Of a stretch of DNA of 64,000 bases, positions 61,190 to 64,000 are shown piece by piece. The notes beneath the pieces are model-generated. The model worked only from the letters and a program-made list of their open reading frames with translations. It searched no databases and was not told where the DNA came from. The first letter of the stretch is position 1; the number at the start of each line of letters is the position of its first letter. The position numbers and the translations under genes were made by a program. The stretch is from Rubrobacter marinus (GTDB lineage: Bacteria; Actinomycetota; Rubrobacteria; Rubrobacterales; Rubrobacteraceae), in assembly GCF_011492965.1 (NCBI RefSeq), contig NZ_CP045122.1, positions 186,001 through 250,000 of the forward strand, written 5' to 3'.

Positions 61190-61813
61190 CTACGACACCG
61201 ACCCTTCGTCCTCCTCGAGCAGGAGGGCGGATCGGTGCAGGGCACGCAGCCCGATCACGACGAGGCAGAGCCAGTAGAGGGGCGTCAGCGCCCCCAGGAC
61301 CGGGACCCAGGCCAGGACCGCCGTGGCGTTCGCGTAGCAGGCCACCCGGAGGGTGGCGCCGATGCCGAGCCCGCGCGCCAGGAACGGTCGCGCCAGAAGG
61401 TGCACGGCAAAGGCCGAGAAGAGGAGGCCCAGGAGCGAGAGCGGTGCTGCGAGCACGAGGCCCGCGAGGTCCGGGCCCGCGGGCACGCTCCCCGGACCGG
61501 GCAGCACCGCGGCGAGGGCCCGCCCCGCCGTGCGCTCGAGCGCGTAGGAGACCACGGAGCACGCGAGTGCGAAGAGGAGGGCGTACCTCGCCGGGCCGTG
61601 CGGCTCGATGCCCGAGAAGAACCTTCCCGGCGAGACGAGGACCGAGGCGGCCACGCCCGCGAAGCTCCTTACGGGGCAGTAGGGGTCGAACTCCTCCCCC
61701 GCGCCTCCTTCGCCGTCGGGCGCGCCGTAAAGCGGCGCGAATCCGTGGTAGCGTGCGTTCGGGTCCGAAACCCCGTGGCGGCGCGTCCTCGCGCCGTCGG
61801 TTCGATCCTTCAA
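61190..61813 (-). CDS. YIP1-family membrane protein
   Basis: 207 residues from a TTG with GAGGAAAGGA upstream. It carries the Yip1-type start VLVSPGRFFSGIEPHG, followed by four to five membrane helices (ALLFALACSVVSYAL, GLVLAAPLSLLGLLFSAFAV, VACYANATAVLAWVPVLGAL, LYWLCLVVIGLRALH). Bacterial YIP1 proteins are of unknown function. It may be a membrane component of plasmid maintenance or the host envelope. Confidence 0.75.
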   Translation of the reverse strand: MKDRTDGARTRRHGVSDPNARYHGFAPLYGAPDGEGGAGEEFDPYCPVRSFAGVAASVLVSPGRFFSGIEPHGPARYALLFALACSVVSYALERTAGRALAAVLPGPGSVPAGPDLAGLVLAAPLSLLGLLFSAFAVHLLARPFLARGLGIGATLRVACYANATAVLAWVPVLGALTPLYWLCLVVIGLRALHRSALLLEEDEGSVS

Positions 61814-61851
61814 GCGGCATCCTTTCCTCTCGAGCTTGGGACGCACAGAAA

Positions 61852-61887
61852 AAGGTGGCACGGCGGCGTACGCCGCCGTGCCACCTT
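61852..61887 (-). terminator. 36-base perfect palindrome with T-run after ssb
   Basis: AAGGTGGCACGGCGGCGT is followed directly by its complement; on the minus strand it is followed by a T-run (CTTTTTCTGTG). This is the clearest intrinsic terminator of the window and ends the ssb transcript. Confidence 0.75.
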
Positions 61888-61923
61888 CCTGCGCCGTTGC
61901 TTCGCGGCCTTGTCTTGCGCTCC

Positions 61924-62403
61924 CTACAGCGCCGTGAGCCGGGGCTGGCGATGGCGGAAGGGAATGTCGTCGAAATCCTCCTCGTTGAGGTCGACGTCGT
62001 CGCCGCCGCGGCCGTGGCGGGCACCGGCCTTGGTCCCGGAGCCCGCGCCGGAGCCCCCGGAGGAGCCGTTCCCGTCGCCGCGTCCGCCGAGGAACTGGAC
62101 GTTCTCGGCGACCACGTCGACCTTGGAGCGCTTCTGGCCGGAGTCGCGGTCCTCCCAGGAGCGGTACTGGAGGCGCCCCTCGATGAGTACGGGATCGCCC
62201 TTGGTCTTGTAGTTGGCGACGGCCTCGCCCTGCTCGCGCCAGACGGTGACGTCGAAGAAGTCGACGGCGTCGTCGTCCTTGGAGCGGCGGCGGTTGACCG
62301 CCAGGCCGAAGTTGCAGACGGGCACGCCGTCGTTCGTGAACCGAAGCTCCGGATCCCTCGTGAGGTTTCCGGCCAAAATCACCCTGTTCATGCTGGCAGC
62401 CAT
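61924..62403 (-). CDS. ssb: single-stranded DNA-binding protein, replicon-borne
   Basis: 159 residues with one OB fold: MNRVILAGNLTRDPELRFTN, VCNFGLAVNRRRSKDDDAVD, FFDVTVWREQGEAVANYKTK and LIEGRLQYRSWEDRDSGQKR. A Gly/Ser-rich linker follows. The tail contains DLNEEDFDDIPF, the acidic tip that recruits replication and repair proteins, although here it is followed by HRQPRLTAL. GGGAGG lies upstream of the ATG. It supports replication of the replicon and its repair. Confidence 0.93.
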   Translation of the reverse strand: MAASMNRVILAGNLTRDPELRFTNDGVPVCNFGLAVNRRRSKDDDAVDFFDVTVWREQGEAVANYKTKGDPVLIEGRLQYRSWEDRDSGQKRSKVDVVAENVQFLGGRGDGNGSSGGSGAGSGTKAGARHGRGGDDVDLNEEDFDDIPFRHRQPRLTAL

Positions 62404-62470
62404 ATCGCCGCCTCCCTTCTTCGTCGTGGGGCCCGTCCTCGTTGGCCCCTTCACTCCGTGATGAGGGGCC

Positions 62471-62638
62471 TTAGAGGCGGGTCGTTCCTCCCGCCCCCCC
62501 CTCCGCGTCGGCCTCGCCCTTCTCCTCCTGCTCGGCCCTTACCTCCGCCGCGTCATCCCTGCGGCGCGCCTTCTTCGAGAAAGCCTCGAGCTCCCCCGTC
62601 CCCTCGGTGCGGAATCGCCCATTCCTCGAGCCGCCCAT
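62471..62638 (-). CDS. small charged protein
   Basis: 55 residues (MGGSRNGRFRTEGTGELEAF), with alternating Lys/Arg and Glu blocks (SKKARRRDDAAEVRAEQEEK). No strong ribosome site. It lies just upstream of ssb. It may be a real small protein or chance. Confidence 0.4.
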   Translation of the reverse strand: MGGSRNGRFRTEGTGELEAFSKKARRRDDAAEVRAEQEEKGEADAEGGAGGTTRL

Positions 62639-62714
62639 CCCGCGCTTGACCTAGAGGTCGGCACCCTCTCTCCTCCTTTCCTCGCGGCCCTTTCGGGCGC
62701 GGTTCGCGGTCCCC

Positions 62715-63164
62715 TCAGGCGAGCACCACGCGCGCGACCGCGCGTTCGGCGGAGCCGCAGACGATCGCCCCGCCCACCGCCGGGCGGGCCGAGAACAAAA
62801 GTGCCCCTTCCGCTTCGTCGAGGAGCACGCCACACGACGCGAGGCCCATCGTCGCCACCTCCACGAAGTAGAAGCCCGGCTCCTCCGGGAGCGGGACCGC
62901 GTAGGACGCCTCAACCCTCCTCTCGGGCGGGAGGGGCTTGAGGAGCTCGACGATCGTCTCGAGCGCCCCTGCGGCGACGCTCGAGGCGGCCCGGATGAGC
63001 TCCGGGTCCGGGTCCCCGCCGTCGGCGACGCGGACGTCCATGATCTCCATCCGCCCGACGACCCCCTTGACCTCGCGGACGGACTCGTCCGTCGCCTCCT
63101 CGTGCCCGGCGACCACCGCCACCGCCACCTTCTCCTCCTCCTGCTGCCGACACGTCGTCGTCAC
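62715..63164 (-). CDS. hypothetical protein
   Basis: 149 residues from a GTG with AGGAGG six bases upstream. The first 50 residues form VAVAVVAGHEEATDESVREV, a possible beta strand and helix. The rest, including FYFVEVATMGLASCGVLLDE, looks like a compact alpha/beta domain. It follows leader copy C. Not recognised. Confidence 0.55.
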   Translation of the reverse strand: MTTTCRQQEEEKVAVAVVAGHEEATDESVREVKGVVGRMEIMDVRVADGGDPDPELIRAASSVAAGALETIVELLKPLPPERRVEASYAVPLPEEPGFYFVEVATMGLASCGVLLDEAEGALLFSARPAVGGAIVCGSAERAVARVVLA

Positions 63165-63207
63165 CGCCGACCTCCTTCCTCTCCTCGTTCCTGATGCCGT
63201 CCCCTAC

Positions 63208-63297
63208 AACGCCCGTCCGCCCACGAGTCGTGGGCGGTTGCCCGCGGGCCGGTCAAGGGCCCGGAGGGACCCTTGACGGGACCGAGGATCGGGCGTT
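63208..63297 (-). promoter_or_regulatory. structured intergenic leader element, copy C
   Basis: Outer stem AACGCCCG/CGGGCGTT (63208-63215, 63290-63297) encloses two hairpins, CCGCCCACG/CGTGGGCGG and GTCAAGGG/CCCTTGAC (63252-63259, 63270-63277). It lies before the gene starting at 63164. On the minus strand it ends CGGGCGTTGTAGGGGA, like the tails of copies A and B. Confidence 0.5.
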
Positions 63298-63326
63298 ATC
63301 CGCGTTCTTCTTCGCGCACGACGTAA

Positions 63327-63365
63327 GGGGAGCGGGGCCACGCGCAGCGCGTGGCCCCGCTCCCC
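63327..63365 (-). terminator. 18-base perfect hairpin
   Basis: GGGGAGCGGGGCCACGCG and its complement around CAG, 24 bases after the stop of the window's last gene. A short TT follows on the minus strand. Probably ends that transcript. Confidence 0.55.
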
Positions 63366-63388
63366 GAGGTCCTACGCCGCCGTCCGTG

Positions 63389-64000
63389 CTACGCGGTGGC
63401 GAAGGCTGGGATGGCCGCCTCCGCGCTGTTGACGATGCGCGAGAGGTCGCGCCGGTGCGCCCTCCCGTCGAGGGGCGAGGTCGCCTTGAGGTAGACCTTG
63501 CCCGACCGGCGGTGGCGAGCCTTCTTGACCTTCCCGGCCTCGGCGAGCTCGCTGGCGGCCGCCTTGAGAACCAGGAGCGGCATCGGGTGCTCGGGGCTCT
63601 CCGAGCGCGCCAGGTCCACGAAAGCCTCCTCGGGGGCGGCCCCGTCGCGCCGGAGCAGGTGGAGGAGCTTGTGGGCGAGGCTCGGCAGCGAGTTCACGTA
63701 CGCCGCGCGCGCCGTGTTGAACGCCGCCCGCCCCGACTTCGACTGCGCCTCCAGCCGTGCCCTCAGCTCGGGGTATCGGGTCCAGTGGGCGGTCTTCTCG
63801 CTTCTCGCGGAGCGTTCGCGGTCGAGCTCTTGGGCCCCCTTGACGACGAGCGGCTCGCCCCTGCCACGCCGGGCTATGGCGTCGCGGCGCATCCTGGCGA
63901 CGTTGCGCTCCCGGCGCTCGCGCTCGGCCTTGGTCTCGATGCCGAGGTCCTCGGCGCTGGCCCGGAACGGCAGGTCCTCGATGCGTACGCGCCCGGCCCT
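63389..64000 (-). CDS. hypothetical protein, 5' end outside the window
   Basis: At least 204 residues; the reading frame stays open to the window edge (RVRIEDLPFRASAEDLGIET at the cut). It is basic and helical in the middle (AAYVNSLPSLAHKLLHLLRR, MPLLVLKAAASELAEAGKV), then RHRRSGKVYLKATSPLDGRA. The winged-helix-like order LLVLKAAASELAEAGKVKK with the following basic strand may bind DNA. No family is recognised. It could be a partition or replication factor because it leads the maintenance block, but nothing proves this. Confidence 0.55.
   Translation of the reverse strand, partial: RAGRVRIEDLPFRASAEDLGIETKAERERRERNVARMRRDAIARRGRGEPLVVKGAQELDRERSARSEKTAHWTRYPELRARLEAQSKSGRAAFNTARAAYVNSLPSLAHKLLHLLRRDGAAPEEAFVDLARSESPEHPMPLLVLKAAASELAEAGKVKKARHRRSGKVYLKATSPLDGRAHRRDLSRIVNSAEAAIPAFATA

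Noticed and set aside
1-64000. CRISPR arrays, rRNA and tRNA genes
   Set aside because: No regularly spaced repeat array, no rRNA stretch and no cloverleaf-like segment with a CCA-type end was noticed by eye.

Overview
The window is very GC-rich, with frequent GTG and TTG starts, strong purine-rich ribosome binding sites and many 4-base start/stop overlaps (GTGA, ATGA, TTGA). I infer an actinobacterial replicon, perhaps Rubrobacter-like. It carries accessory copies of replication genes (DNA clamp, SSB, a CHC2/Toprim primase, a DnaE2 polymerase), a tyrosine recombinase, an IS1182-type transposase, many small unknown genes and a dense set of defence genes. No rRNA or tRNA gene and no ordinary chromosomal housekeeping block was seen. 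A plasmid or large integrative element is therefore the most likely source (inference).

Layout. 1-3.2 kb (+): a metal-sensing ArsR-type repressor, a cation efflux protein, a methyltransferase and a CoA-ligase-like enzyme in one coupled operon. 3.2-5 kb: an IS1182-type element whose transposase has an in-frame stop. 5.2-14.8 kb (-): a ubiquitin-like cassette of the PRTRC type (ThiF/E1, a ubiquitin-like domain fused to a JAMM peptidase, an E2-like protein), many unknown small genes and a plasmid-borne dnaN. 14.9-20.7 kb: an AlbA_2-domain protein and small unknown genes. 21.1-23.7 kb (+): an AAA ATPase coupled to a DUF6414-like protein. 24.7-33.5 kb: an SOS block in which dnaE2 and a DUF6504-like gene diverge from lexA. 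lexA is followed on its own strand by a SIR2 protein, a protein kinase and a nuclease-like protein. 33.5-39.6 kb: a sortase, nuclease-like proteins and an integrase. 39.9-55 kb (-): a defence island resembling Druantia type II (cytosine methylase with Vsr, two unknown proteins, a 2151-residue DUF1998 helicase), followed by a Cas4/RecB-like nuclease and a GHKL ATPase-nuclease. 55-64 kb (-): plasmid maintenance genes with primase and ssb, plus three copies of a structured intergenic leader element.

The gene with most promise for new biology is the fusion of a ubiquitin-like domain with a JAMM peptidase at 6136-7146, which sits between genes for an E1-like and an E2-like enzyme. The second is the lexA-linked SIR2/kinase/nuclease operon, whose lexA promoter carries a palindrome over its -35 box and appears leaderless. 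The third is the repeated structured leader at 60.5, 61.1 and 63.2 kb.

A caution runs through the whole annotation. At least eight genes are broken by single-base shifts, nearly all consistent with one missing G or C in a short homopolymer. This looks more like uncorrected sequencing error than biological decay, so the genes marked broken may well be intact in the cell.
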